NCBI GenBank assembly: GCA_018670435.1
Contig: JABHRC010000032.1
Location: 1 to 45,957, forward strand
Length of the DNA: 45,957 bases
Direction of reading: 5' to 3'
Source: Gammaproteobacteria bacterium
GTDB lineage: Bacteria > Pseudomonadota > Gammaproteobacteria > GCA-002705445 > GCA-002716945
The notes under the pieces were generated by a model. It was not told the DNA's origin, did no database searches, and was given only the letters and a program-made list of their open reading frames with translations. The position numbers and the translations under genes are program-made. Each line of letters starts with the position of its first letter. The stretch's first letter is position 1. Of this stretch, positions 12,001-21,356 are shown piece by piece.

Positions 12001-12487
12001 CTTGAAATATTTCTTTCAATAATTTTACAAAATTAATTTTTGAACTATTATCTTCCGATAAAAGATTACAACCAAGTATTCCAAATCTACCTCCAGTTAA
12101 TAGTATCAGGCCATTATGATACTTTCTAAGTTGTTCTATATCAGCAGATGCTGTCTTATTCTTTTCCTTTTTTACATGTATCTCTGATAGAAGTTTAATT
12201 AGATTTTTATAACCTGCTATGTCTTTACATAAAATAATGATATTTGGCGTTACTCTATCAAGCTGATCATATTTCACAGGGACCTGACAGCCAATTATAG
12301 GCTTAATTTTATTATCTATACACTTCTGATAAAATTTTATTGCAGCAAAAACATTCAAGTGATCTGTTATTGCTAATGTGGTGATTTTATTTTTTTTTGC
12401 TTGCTTAATTAATTTGTCTATATTTATAGTGCTACAACTTAAAGAGTAAGAGGTTAATAGATGTAGATGAGTGAAATTAGAGGGCAT
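9017..12487 (-). CDS. dnaE: DNA polymerase III subunit alpha
   Basis: 1156 aa; PHP domain N-terminus, GPGRGSGAGSLVAFAL, MPDFDIDF catalytic motif, KKKKNEMELH. Confidence 0.97.
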   Translation of the reverse strand: MPSNFTHLHLLTSYSLSCSTINIDKLIKQAKKNKITTLAITDHLNVFAAIKFYQKCIDNKIKPIIGCQVPVKYDQLDRVTPNIIILCKDIAGYKNLIKLLSEIHVKKEKNKTASADIEQLRKYHNGLILLTGGRFGILGCNLLSEDNSSKINFVKLLKEIFQDRLYVQINRGNNESEKLYNNKILIIAEQLSLPIVATNHVLFLEKEDFDAHEVRVCINKKVKIDDRGNQKEFTDEQYFKTEKELKTLFVDIPDAIENISEIVKKCNIHINTVGYHLPLFNTPDNSDVDKYFDIIVQKGLETILEGKDDLDINLYKDRLKYEISVIKEMGFVSYFLIVHEFIDWSKKNSIPVGPGRGSGAGSLVAFALNITSIDPIKYNLLFERFLNIERISMPDFDIDFCMINRQRIIEHITSLYGESKVSQIITYGTLSARAVIRDVGRVLGMGYTYVDRIAKLIPFSVGITIDDALKQNKELKKEYQNNEEIKNLIDTSKKLEGLQRNVGKHAAGIVVAPGDIDNFIPLYRVEESDEIVTQYDKDDIEKLGLVKFDILGLRTLSIIDRAIKTIKEKHGDIENHIDVQLSDKKVFNLLQQKLTTGVFQLESSGMKRYMGRLKPDCFDDIVAIVALYRPGPLGTGMVDDFINNKHGKKINYEHAMLEPILSETYGLILYQEQVMEISRSLANYTLGEADLLRRAMGKKKKNEMELHRKKFIDGAKIKGIDGMIAGSIFSKMEKFAGYGFNKSHSVAYASISYQTAYLKTYYTSEFLSAALSSDMDNTDKVISLVDACNEMSIKILQPNINTSGFNFISIDESTTLYGLGAIKGVGSNAVKHITDERDHGGDFKNIFDFCERVSLNIVNIGTIDALIYSGAFDVFEESRLAMKKILHNAMLYGQQKQNSRNTGQQELFENKSESFSITYDDVNSKLKIEDTTDNRLKSLSHEKKVIGFYLSGHPMKEYQDEINSMSIRSITSYFNELYSMDTDDDFSEHGTVSGVITNIRSQRMGQDRYINILTIDDSTHRLEIILFSDIYEKYRNLIKENEILFFSGVIAMDDYNGDLSMKATKVIDMESARVQYSKEIELFILPEHINDNILEKIVSILEPHKNGKCPLTIKCLSNQHIVPLNLDNQWLINPSSNLIKGLSDLLGKENIIVKYQ

Positions 12488-12492
12488 ATAAG

Positions 12493-13053
12493 TTAATTCT
12501 TTAATGGTGCAAAGCTAAATCTATGATAAACAGAAGGGCCAAATAACTCTATAGCTTGTAAATGTTCTTTTGTTCCATAACCTTTATGTCTAGAAAATCC
12601 ATAGACAGGTAGTATTTTATCTAGTTTAACCATTATATTATCACGCAATACTTTGGCTACTATAGATGCAGCTGATATTTCTGGTATTAAGTTATCACCC
12701 TGGACAACACATTCCGAGATTATATCTATATCAGGTTTATACAAACCATCGATGTATGTTAAATCAGGTACCATATTAAGATTGGTAATAGCAATTTTCA
12801 TTGATGACAGAGTTGCATTATGAATATTAACCCTATCTATTTCATGATTGCTACATTCTCCAATACCAACAGAAAGAGTATTATTGAGTATATAATTTGC
12901 GAGGTAAGCTCTTTTGACTGGCGTGAGTTTCTTGGAGTCGGTCATTAATGACCTATCTATGCTATCTTTTAGTATAATTGCAACAGATATGACTGGACCA
13001 GCAAGGCAACCACGTCCAACTTCATCTACGCCTGCTAAAATTTGGCTTGTCAT
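12493..13053 (-). CDS. rnhB: Ribonuclease HII
   Basis: ILAGVDEVGRGCLAGPVISVAI motif. Track ORF begins at 13110, but the Met at 13053 (MTSQILAGVDEVGRG) is the likelier start. Confidence 0.94.
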   Translation of the reverse strand: MTSQILAGVDEVGRGCLAGPVISVAIILKDSIDRSLMTDSKKLTPVKRAYLANYILNNTLSVGIGECSNHEIDRVNIHNATLSSMKIAITNLNMVPDLTYIDGLYKPDIDIISECVVQGDNLIPEISAASIVAKVLRDNIMVKLDKILPVYGFSRHKGYGTKEHLQAIELFGPSVYHRFSFAPLKN

Positions 13054-13119
13054 AACTAGTTCACTATATATAATTGAGATATTATAAATATAACAAATAA
13101 TTAAAGCCAATACTTCAAA

Positions 13120-14043
13120 ATGAAAAGAAAAAAATTAAATATAGGCATAATAGGAATAGGTTATCTTGGAAAATATCATCTTGAGAAATTTATTAATAAT
13201 AGACAATGCATTACAAAATGGGTAGTAGACAGTAATCTTGAGAATATTAAAAATGATTTAGATATATCTATCAAGAAAACTACCAACTATAAAGAGATTC
13301 TCCCCGATATAGATGCTATATCTCTAGTAACTCCGACTAAAATTCATTTTAAAATAGCAAAATTTTTTTTAGAAAACAAAAAACATGTGCTTATTGAGAA
13401 ACCAATGACCGAGACCGTAACTCAAGCAAAAGAATTAGTAAGAATAGCAAAAAAGAATAAGGTAGTTCTACAAGTGGGTCATCTTGAGAGATTCAATCCG
13501 GTTATGAAAAGGCTGTCTAATGAAATATCTAGTCCATTGTTCATCGAAGTACATAGGCTTGCTAAATTTAATCCACGATCAACTGATGTCAATGTAATTT
13601 TTGACTTAATGATTCATGATATTGATATAGTAACAACATTGATAAGTAGAAAAATTAAGAATGTGTCAGCTTTCGGTAAAAAGATTATTACAAAAACAAC
13701 AGACATTGCTAATGTTAGGCTAGAATTCTATGGGGGAGCAGTTGCAAACTTAACTGCAAGTAGAATAAGTCAGAAGAATGAAAGGAAAATAAGAATATTT
13801 GAAAAAGATAAATATTACTCTGTGGACTTTATGAACTCAACTATCAACAAGTATCAGAAGAATATTGGAAGAAAAAAAGAATTATTTAGTTCTAAAGAAT
13901 TTAAGTATAATAAAACAGATGCATTGAAAGATGAAATAAATAACTTCATTTTGTCATGCTATGGAAAAGAGATACCGCTAGTTGATGGTAATCAGGGCAA
14001 AGCTGCTGTTGAAACAGCGACATTAATATCAAAATTATTATGA
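13120..14043 (+). CDS. Gfo/Idh/MocA-family NAD(P)-dependent oxidoreductase; candidate UDP-GlcNAc 3-dehydrogenase (GnnA-like)
   Basis: 307 aa; Rossmann motif GIIGIGYLGKYH and EKP motif (HVLIEKPMTETV); directly upstream of a DegT aminotransferase and lpxB. Family call is strong, GnnA function inferred from context. Confidence 0.9.
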   Translation: MKRKKLNIGIIGIGYLGKYHLEKFINNRQCITKWVVDSNLENIKNDLDISIKKTTNYKEILPDIDAISLVTPTKIHFKIAKFFLENKKHVLIEKPMTETVTQAKELVRIAKKNKVVLQVGHLERFNPVMKRLSNEISSPLFIEVHRLAKFNPRSTDVNVIFDLMIHDIDIVTTLISRKIKNVSAFGKKIITKTTDIANVRLEFYGGAVANLTASRISQKNERKIRIFEKDKYYSVDFMNSTINKYQKNIGRKKELFSSKEFKYNKTDALKDEINNFILSCYGKEIPLVDGNQGKAAVETATLISKLL

Positions 14044-15143
14044 ATAAAAAGATTAAAATATTTGATTTAACCGAACAATATAAATCAATTTCAAAGAAAG
14101 TTAATAAAAATATTTTAAATATTTTAAAATCTGGACAATACATCCTAGGTAAAAATGTAGCTGAACTTGAAGATAAATTTTCTAAGTTCATAGGATCTAA
14201 ATATAGTATCTCATGCAATTCAGGAACAGATGCTCTTGTACTCTCCCTGAGAGCTTTGGATATTGGGCATGGCGATGAAGTAATAACATCGCCTTTTACT
14301 TACTTTGCTACAGCAGAAGCAATTGTTTTGGTAGGAGCAAAACCTGTTTTTGCTGATATTGACCCACGTACATTCAATATTGATTATCGTAATATTGAAA
14401 AATATATAAATAAAAGAACAAAGGCAATAATGCCCGTGCATTTATTTGGTCAATCTGCAGAGATAACACAAATTAAAAAATTATGCAGCAAACATAGACT
14501 TAAACTAATAGAAGATTGTGCGCAATCATTTGGATCTACAAAAAATAAAAAACACACTGGGACATTTGGAGATTTTGGTTGCTTTAGTTTCTTTCCGACA
14601 AAGAATCTTGGTTGTGCTGGTGATGGAGGAATGATCACAACGGATAGCCTTACTAAAATGAAAAAATTAAAAAAGCTTAGAAATCATGGAGGACTTGTAA
14701 GGAATATTCATGAATATATTGGTTATAATTCACGACTAGATGAAATTCAAGCTTCAATTATATTAGCTAAGATGGAAATTATTACCAACCTTGATAAAAA
14801 AAGAAATCATATTGCTCAGCTATATCGATCCATGATAGATAATAAATTGGTGACTATTCCTTATGAAACAGAAGATGAGTCGCATCATGTTTATAATCAA
14901 TATACTATAAAGGTTAAAAATCGAGTAAGGTTTACTAAATACTTAGAAAAAAACTTAATACCATTTGGTATTTACTATCCAATACCAATTTATAAACAAA
15001 AAGCATTAAAAAACTTTAAATATAAATGTAATCTTAAAAATACTGAGGAAGTGACAAAGCAATGTGTCTCGATACCAATTTATCCAGAATTAAAAAATGA
15101 TGCTATAAAGTATATTTCTCAAGTAATCAATAAATACAAATGA
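14040..15143 (+). CDS. DegT/DnrJ/EryC1-family PLP-dependent sugar aminotransferase; candidate UDP-3-keto-GlcNAc aminotransferase (GnnB-like)
   Basis: 367 aa; SGTDALVLSLRALDIGHGDEVITSPFTYFATAEAI, EDCAQSFG, FFPTKNLGCAGDGGMI (PLP lysine); overlaps the upstream dehydrogenase by 4 nt. Confidence 0.92.
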   Translation: MNKKIKIFDLTEQYKSISKKVNKNILNILKSGQYILGKNVAELEDKFSKFIGSKYSISCNSGTDALVLSLRALDIGHGDEVITSPFTYFATAEAIVLVGAKPVFADIDPRTFNIDYRNIEKYINKRTKAIMPVHLFGQSAEITQIKKLCSKHRLKLIEDCAQSFGSTKNKKHTGTFGDFGCFSFFPTKNLGCAGDGGMITTDSLTKMKKLKKLRNHGGLVRNIHEYIGYNSRLDEIQASIILAKMEIITNLDKKRNHIAQLYRSMIDNKLVTIPYETEDESHHVYNQYTIKVKNRVRFTKYLEKNLIPFGIYYPIPIYKQKALKNFKYKCNLKNTEEVTKQCVSIPIYPELKNDAIKYISQVINKYK

Positions 15144-16276
15144 GTACAATAAATAATATATTTGTCGTCGCTGGTGAATCATCTGGTGATCAGCATGCCG
15201 CAAACTATGTTAAAGAGCATAAGAGAGTAAACCCTGAAGCAGTTTTTACAGCAATTGGACAACAAGAGTTAAATAATTCTGGTGCTAATATCATATTTAA
15301 TTCTGAAGAGATATCAGTCATAGGTATAATAGAAGTAATATCTAAATATTCTAAAATTAGAAAAGCATTAAATATTGCTTATAATCATATAATTAATAGT
15401 AAACCTGACTTAATTGTCTTAGTAGATTATGTTGAATTCAATTTGAAGATTGCCAGATTTGCAAAAAAGTATAATATCCCTGTCTTATTTTATGTGGCAC
15501 CACAAGTATGGGCATGGCGTGAGAAAAGGATCAAAAAGATCGTTGAAGTTGTTGATCAGTTAGCAGTGATATTTCCATTTGAAGAAAGAATATTCAAAAA
15601 ATATACACAAAATGTTACATATGTTGGGCATCCATTAGCTGATGATCCAAGATTTAAACCAACAGATCTTAAATATAATCATAGAATGACAACTATTGGT
15701 ATTTTTCCAGGTAGTAGAGAATCAGAAATACGTAATAATTTATACCGTATGATTGATTCGATTAGAATTGTGAAGAATGATGATATCTATTCTAAAAATA
15801 TTAAAATATTTTATGCTAATGCAACAGCTAAAAAACTTTTAGTCCATTTGCTGCCTGAAGGATGGAGTGCTTTATTGGTAGATGGAAAAGATCTTAGTGA
15901 AATTAAGAAATGTCAAAAAGTAATTACCGCATCAGGCACAGTTACTTTAGAACTTGCCATGATGAATATTCCAATGATTATAATGTATCGCTTATCACCA
16001 TTTACCTATTTTATTATGAAACATCTTGTTAAGCTAAAATATATTGGTTTAGTTAACCTGATCTTAGGAGATTCTCTGGGGTCTCAGCCAGTTGTAAAGG
16101 AATTTATACAGCCAGATTATAGTGATGAAGTACAAGTAATGGTTGAGTTACAAAGAATTGATAATGATATTAGTTATAGAGAGAAAATAGAAGATGGTTA
16201 TAGTCAAGTTAGAAAAACTCTTAAGCCTGGCGCAGCAATGAATGTTGCAAAAATAGCTAATAAAATGATTAGATGA
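15140..16276 (+). CDS. lpxB: Lipid-A-disaccharide synthase
   Basis: 378 aa; VVAGESSGDQHAANYVK, YVAPQVWAWREKRIKKI, GIFPGSRESEI; overlaps the DegT gene by 4 nt. Confidence 0.96.
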   Translation: MSTINNIFVVAGESSGDQHAANYVKEHKRVNPEAVFTAIGQQELNNSGANIIFNSEEISVIGIIEVISKYSKIRKALNIAYNHIINSKPDLIVLVDYVEFNLKIARFAKKYNIPVLFYVAPQVWAWREKRIKKIVEVVDQLAVIFPFEERIFKKYTQNVTYVGHPLADDPRFKPTDLKYNHRMTTIGIFPGSRESEIRNNLYRMIDSIRIVKNDDIYSKNIKIFYANATAKKLLVHLLPEGWSALLVDGKDLSEIKKCQKVITASGTVTLELAMMNIPMIIMYRLSPFTYFIMKHLVKLKYIGLVNLILGDSLGSQPVVKEFIQPDYSDEVQVMVELQRIDNDISYREKIEDGYSQVRKTLKPGAAMNVAKIANKMIR

Positions 16277-17047
16277 TTATCTAGTGACTCCTCTTTCACT
16301 ATTTTTAATAAAGTTAACGAAGTATTCAACTTCTTTGTAACTTAAATTCAATTCTTTTAATTCAGCATTAACCTCATCTCTACTAGCTTTAGATTTGATT
16401 AATAATTTAAATGTTTTTTCTAGGCCTTTAATAATATCTAAATGGAAACCTTTTCTCTTTAACCCTGCGGTATTAATTTTATAGGCTTGAGCATGATTTC
16501 CTGCAACTAATGTATAAGGCGTTACATCTCTTGAAATTACAGTGCCTAGACCGCTAAATGCAAAATCACCTATCTCGCAGAACTGATGAACTAGGGTAAA
16601 ACCACCAAGCGAGACATTATTGCCTAATCTAACATGGCCGGCTAATGAAGCAGCATTAGATAAAATACAATTATTTTTTATAACACAATCATGAGCAACA
16701 TGACTAGAGGTCATGAAAAGATTATCAGAACCAATTACTGTTTTATTTATTCCTGTCACAGTTCCTCTGTTGATAGTACAGTATTCCCTAAACACATTAT
16801 TATCACCGATAGTAAGAATCGTCTCCTCATCATTAAATTTAAGATCTTGAGGATCTTCACCAATTGAAGCGAATTGATATATTTTATTATTAATACCTAT
16901 AGTGGTATTTTTTTTAACTACCACATGGCTTTCAAGTATAGTGTTGGCTGCTATGTTCACATTATCACCAATTACTGAATAAGGTCCAATAACTACAGAT
17001 GTATCAATTTCAGCAGATTTACATATTATTGCAGTTGGATGAATCAT
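16277..17047 (-). CDS. lpxA: Acyl-ACP--UDP-N-acetylglucosamine O-acyltransferase (left-handed beta helix)
   Basis: 256 aa; hexapeptide repeats, IHPTAI start, SSHVAHDC catalytic His, AGNHAQAYKINTAGLKRKGF. Confidence 0.97.
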   Translation of the reverse strand: MIHPTAIICKSAEIDTSVVIGPYSVIGDNVNIAANTILESHVVVKKNTTIGINNKIYQFASIGEDPQDLKFNDEETILTIGDNNVFREYCTINRGTVTGINKTVIGSDNLFMTSSHVAHDCVIKNNCILSNAASLAGHVRLGNNVSLGGFTLVHQFCEIGDFAFSGLGTVISRDVTPYTLVAGNHAQAYKINTAGLKRKGFHLDIIKGLEKTFKLLIKSKASRDEVNAELKELNLSYKEVEYFVNFIKNSERGVTR

Positions 17048-17496
17048 TATTTAGCTCTAACAGCTCCTAATAGCTCTGCAGTACAGACAACACTGTCATC
17101 AACCATACAAGAGGCAGTAAATTTATGGACATCTCTCTTACTATGATTAAGCTTGACATCGATTATCATAACATCACCGGGTACAACTGGTTTTTTAAAC
17201 CTAGCTTTATCTATACCTACAAAATAATACAGTAGGCTATCTTTTTCTCTTTCATTGCTTTTGAAGTCAAGCAAGGCTGTTGCTTGTGCCATAGCTTCTA
17301 AAATAAGCACACCAGGAAAAACTGGATGATCAGGAAAATGTCCTTGAAAGAAAGGTTCGTTATTACTTACATTTTTCTGTGCCTTAAGGCAATCATGTTT
17401 TTTAAAATCTAATATTTTATCTATTAGTAAAAAAGGGTATCTATGTGGTAAGTAATTTTGAATATCTGTATCGTTCATTTTTTTCTCCAAATTCAT
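17047..17496 (-). CDS. fabZ: 3-hydroxyacyl-ACP dehydratase FabZ
   Basis: 149 aa; [35 protein letters not shown]. Confidence 0.97.
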   Translation of the reverse strand: MNLEKKMNDTDIQNYLPHRYPFLLIDKILDFKKHDCLKAQKNVSNNEPFFQGHFPDHPVFPGVLILEAMAQATALLDFKSNEREKDSLLYYFVGIDKARFKKPVVPGDVMIIDVKLNHSKRDVHKFTASCMVDDSVVCTAELLGAVRAK

Positions 17497-18443
17497 ATTT
17501 TCTTTTTAATCAATTTTGCTATCAAATCTAATTCTTTAAATCTTGCTTGATTCTTTCTCCAACTACTTGCAGGTTCAACAGTTGTTCCGGAAGCATACGA
17601 ACCCGGTTCTTTTATAGACTTAGTTACCATAGTCATGCCATGTATATGCACATTGTCACATATATCTATGTGTCCATTTAAACCACTGCCTCCACCAATT
17701 GTACAATTTCTACCTATGGTAGTACTACCTGCTATGCCTACACATGCAGCTATAGCAGTATTTTGTCCAATCTTAACATTATGAGCTACATGAACAAGGT
17801 TATCAATTTTGACATTTTCTAAAATCATGGTGCTATCAATAGTTCCTTTATCTATAGTAGTATTTGCACCAATTTCAACATTATTACCAATTATAACATT
17901 ACCTACATGTGGAACTTTAACCCAGGAACCATCATCTTCTATCAGTCCAAAGCCATCTGAACCAATGACTGATCCGGATTGAATAATCACATTTTCACCA
18001 AGAATGGTATTATCATGTATTGTTACATTTGGATATAGTATTGAAGACTTTCCAATATTTACATTTTTACCTATAACAGAATTTACACCTATAACTACAG
18101 ATGAATCTATACTATTACATGGATCAATTTTGCTAGAGAACATACTACTATGAGATGGGTCATGAGACTCCTTAATGATCTTTATAAACAATAGTTGAGG
18201 ATTATCGCAAACTATCACAGGTATTTTTATCATCGGCGCAATTTTACTATTTGTAATAACACATGATAATTTAGTATTTTCAATATAAGAGACGTTTTTA
18301 ATATCAGTGACATATGTAATAGCATTGTCTTTGATATTAAAAATACTAGATACATACTCAAATGTAGTATTAATATCACCCAATATTTTACAATTATACT
18401 TTGATGATATTTCTTCTAAAGAGTATTTTTTCTTGAGCTTCAT
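17493..18443 (-). CDS. lpxD: UDP-3-O-(3-hydroxyacyl)glucosamine N-acyltransferase
   Basis: 316 aa; hexapeptide repeats, [53 protein letters not shown]. Confidence 0.96.
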   Translation of the reverse strand: MKLKKKYSLEEISSKYNCKILGDINTTFEYVSSIFNIKDNAITYVTDIKNVSYIENTKLSCVITNSKIAPMIKIPVIVCDNPQLLFIKIIKESHDPSHSSMFSSKIDPCNSIDSSVVIGVNSVIGKNVNIGKSSILYPNVTIHDNTILGENVIIQSGSVIGSDGFGLIEDDGSWVKVPHVGNVIIGNNVEIGANTTIDKGTIDSTMILENVKIDNLVHVAHNVKIGQNTAIAACVGIAGSTTIGRNCTIGGGSGLNGHIDICDNVHIHGMTMVTKSIKEPGSYASGTTVEPASSWRKNQARFKELDLIAKLIKKKI

Positions 18444-18949
18444 TATTGAAGTTTAGAGATAATCTCTTGAGTGATATTAATATATTTCTTTGCATATAGA
18501 GTAGTTCCGTCAGCCCTTATAATAATATCAAAATCATTTTTTTCCGCATACTCTGTGATTGTAGACTCTACAATGGCTCTAATTTTAGAGAGCTCTTCTT
18601 GCTGAACTGCCTGAAGATCTGTTTGAATTTTTTCTTGACCACTTCTGAATTTAGTCTCTATTGACTGTATCTTTTCTACAAGTAATTTTTTTTCTTTATC
18701 TGACATTATTGTCTCATTTTTTAAATATTTTTCGTTTAGACCACTCCATTCTTGTTCTAAAGTTTTTAAGTTCCTTGCTCTAGGATCAAATTGTTTTTTA
18801 ATTTTTTCCTGTGATTCTTTATAAATAGGTATTTCTCTAAATAGCTGATCTAGATTGACTATACCCATCTTAAGTTCAGCGCTAACAGTTGATGGAACAA
18901 TTATCGCCGTGATAAGACAAAAAAACATCGATTTAAATATAGTATTCAT
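18443..18949 (-). CDS. skp: OmpH/Skp-family periplasmic chaperone
   Basis: 168 aa; signal peptide, [28 protein letters not shown], coiled coil; between bamA and lpxD. Confidence 0.9.
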   Translation of the reverse strand: MNTIFKSMFFCLITAIIVPSTVSAELKMGIVNLDQLFREIPIYKESQEKIKKQFDPRARNLKTLEQEWSGLNEKYLKNETIMSDKEKKLLVEKIQSIETKFRSGQEKIQTDLQAVQQEELSKIRAIVESTITEYAEKNDFDIIIRADGTTLYAKKYINITQEIISKLQ

Positions 18950-18953
18950 AATT

Positions 18954-21356
18954 TTAAAAAGCTCCTCCTAATTGGAAAATTACTGGTTGCACATCATCTC
19001 CTTCTTGCTCATTAATGGTATTTACAAAGCCCACAGATACCCCGCCAATAGGAGTTAAAATATTAAATTCTATACCATAACTCGACCTTAACTCATTGTA
19101 ATCGAAGTTATTCACTTTCTCAAATACGTTACCGACATCAATAAACAATGTTGTTCTTAAAGCCCGAGTATCTTCACCAAGGAAAGGTGGTGGTGAAAAT
19201 ATCCAGTTAAATTGAGCGACTGTCAGAAAATCACCACCAACCGCATCACATTCTATATATTTACCAGGTATCGCTTTTGCAGCGCATGAATGCGCGCCAC
19301 TACCAGCAAGCGTTCTCGAAGCATTATATGTGAGAGGTCCCAGACTCGAGCCTTTATATCCCCTGACGGTTGTATTACCACCAGCATAGTATTTATTATA
19401 AAAAGGGAGAGAGGTTGCACTTCCAAGCCCTGCTCCTATTCCGATAGTTGTTTTAAGCTGAAATACTGTGTTCCAGTCAAAACCAAATGTTTTCAGTACA
19501 TGTCCTCTGTTAAACTCTGTCCTATGTGTCATAGATAAATGAGATGCACCATCAAGACCTAAAAAGATACTGCCACTCAAGCTGTTACGAATACCTGTAT
19601 CTGCGAATATTGTCCTATTTCTTGTATCTGAAATATAATTAGTTTTAAGAGTGATACCTAATGATGTTTTTCCATGATCTGCAATATGGTGAGTGACAAT
19701 GATTGGTGAACCAATAGTTGTTGTAAATTCAGTTAAAGAAACATCGTAACCTAAACCAAATGTTGACGTTTCAGAAATTGGCATATCATACATAACACCA
19801 GCAGAAAAAGTATCAGATAAATAAGAGGATGTAGAAGTGCTACTTACATCTGTTTTACTAATTGTAGCATTTAGTGTTCTAGCAACACCATCAAACGTAT
19901 AATATGGATCTGTCAGTAAAAACTGTAATGAAGTATTTACGGTACTTTTTGAAGCTTTTAAGCCTACATTATTTCCATACCCAAGAAAATTATCTTGTTG
20001 CAAGTCTATGTCAAAAATTGCTCCATCTGTATCGGACCAACCTGCGCTAACCTTGAACTCTCCTGATTTACGTTCAGTAATATCAAACGTCACATCCACA
20101 AGATCACTGGCATTAGATACTTTTGTTTTTGTGACTTCAACATTTTCTACATACTTGAGTCTTTGAATTCTAATTTTTGACCTCTCAATATCTTTATTGC
20201 TATGTAGTGATGACTCAAATTGACGCAGCTCTCTTCTATAGACCTCATCGTTAGTATTATCATTACCTATTATATTAATTCTTCTGACAGTACTTCGTTG
20301 CCCAGGATCTACTCGAAACTCAACATCAACAATCTTTGTGGCATCATCAATTATTGGCAATGAAGTTACTTCTGGAAAAGCATATCCTTCGTCACCAATA
20401 AGGTATGCAATTAACTCTTCAGATTCTTGCAATTTTTGTCGTGAAAATGTCTGCTTAGGGAGTATTACTTCAGATATATTTTTCTTAATTACATCTGGAT
20501 TAACAATCGCATTTCCATAAAGTTTTATATCGCCAAACTCATATCTTTTACCTTCATCTACATTTATTGTGATAATAATATCTTTATTATCATTAGATAG
20601 GTTTACTTGGTTTGATAAAATACGAAATCTTACGAAACCTCTATTTAGATAGTAATTTTCTATCTTGCTGATGTCAGATCTTAATATAGAACTCGAATAA
20701 GTGTCCTTGGAAGACCAAAATTCAAAGAAATATTTCGTACCTGATTTCATTACTCCTAGTATCTGATTTTTAGAAAAAGCTTTATTACCAACAATATTTA
20801 TTTCTTTGATACTAGATGGGTCGCCTTCATTTACCGTTAGCTCAATTGAAACTCTGTTTCTTTCTAACTCAGTTATCTTAGTATTTATATTTGCACTATA
20901 TCTTCCTCTATCAAAATATAGTCTTACAAGTTCTTGTTCTATTTTATCAAAAATATTTCTATCGTATGGTCTAGTGTTAGATATACCGACATCATCTAAA
21001 GCCTGCAATATATCCTCATCTTCTATAATATTATTATCGGTAATGATTATTTCAGAGATAATTGGTTTTTCACTTACATTTATAAGCAGATCGTTAAAGT
21101 TTAATGAAACAGATATATCATCAAAATATCCTGTCTTATATAAGTCTTGTATTATTTGTTTTACTAATTGAGGGCTAAATATATCACCTTCTTTTACATC
21201 TGAGTAACTAAGAATTGTATTATTTGTAACTCGAGTATTACCTTTAATTATTATATTCGATATAACAGAATTTTCTGTAATTCCATCTTCAGCATATACG
21301 TTAGTCATGTTAAACGGAATCAAGAATAAAATAATTAGATACAATAACCTAGTCAT
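18954..21356 (-). CDS. bamA: Outer membrane protein assembly factor BamA
   Basis: 800 aa; signal peptide, POTRA repeats, NKYYAGGNTTVRGYKGSSLGP motif, C-terminal Phe. Confidence 0.97.
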   Translation of the reverse strand: MTRLLYLIILFLIPFNMTNVYAEDGITENSVISNIIIKGNTRVTNNTILSYSDVKEGDIFSPQLVKQIIQDLYKTGYFDDISVSLNFNDLLINVSEKPIISEIIITDNNIIEDEDILQALDDVGISNTRPYDRNIFDKIEQELVRLYFDRGRYSANINTKITELERNRVSIELTVNEGDPSSIKEINIVGNKAFSKNQILGVMKSGTKYFFEFWSSKDTYSSSILRSDISKIENYYLNRGFVRFRILSNQVNLSNDNKDIIITINVDEGKRYEFGDIKLYGNAIVNPDVIKKNISEVILPKQTFSRQKLQESEELIAYLIGDEGYAFPEVTSLPIIDDATKIVDVEFRVDPGQRSTVRRINIIGNDNTNDEVYRRELRQFESSLHSNKDIERSKIRIQRLKYVENVEVTKTKVSNASDLVDVTFDITERKSGEFKVSAGWSDTDGAIFDIDLQQDNFLGYGNNVGLKASKSTVNTSLQFLLTDPYYTFDGVARTLNATISKTDVSSTSTSSYLSDTFSAGVMYDMPISETSTFGLGYDVSLTEFTTTIGSPIIVTHHIADHGKTSLGITLKTNYISDTRNRTIFADTGIRNSLSGSIFLGLDGASHLSMTHRTEFNRGHVLKTFGFDWNTVFQLKTTIGIGAGLGSATSLPFYNKYYAGGNTTVRGYKGSSLGPLTYNASRTLAGSGAHSCAAKAIPGKYIECDAVGGDFLTVAQFNWIFSPPPFLGEDTRALRTTLFIDVGNVFEKVNNFDYNELRSSYGIEFNILTPIGGVSVGFVNTINEQEGDDVQPVIFQLGGAF

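Noticed and set aside
13946-14638. Minus-strand ORFs (90, 73 and 62 aa) opposite the dehydrogenase/aminotransferase pair
   Set aside because: Antisense to clear coding sequence; Cys/Phe/Ile-rich low-complexity translations
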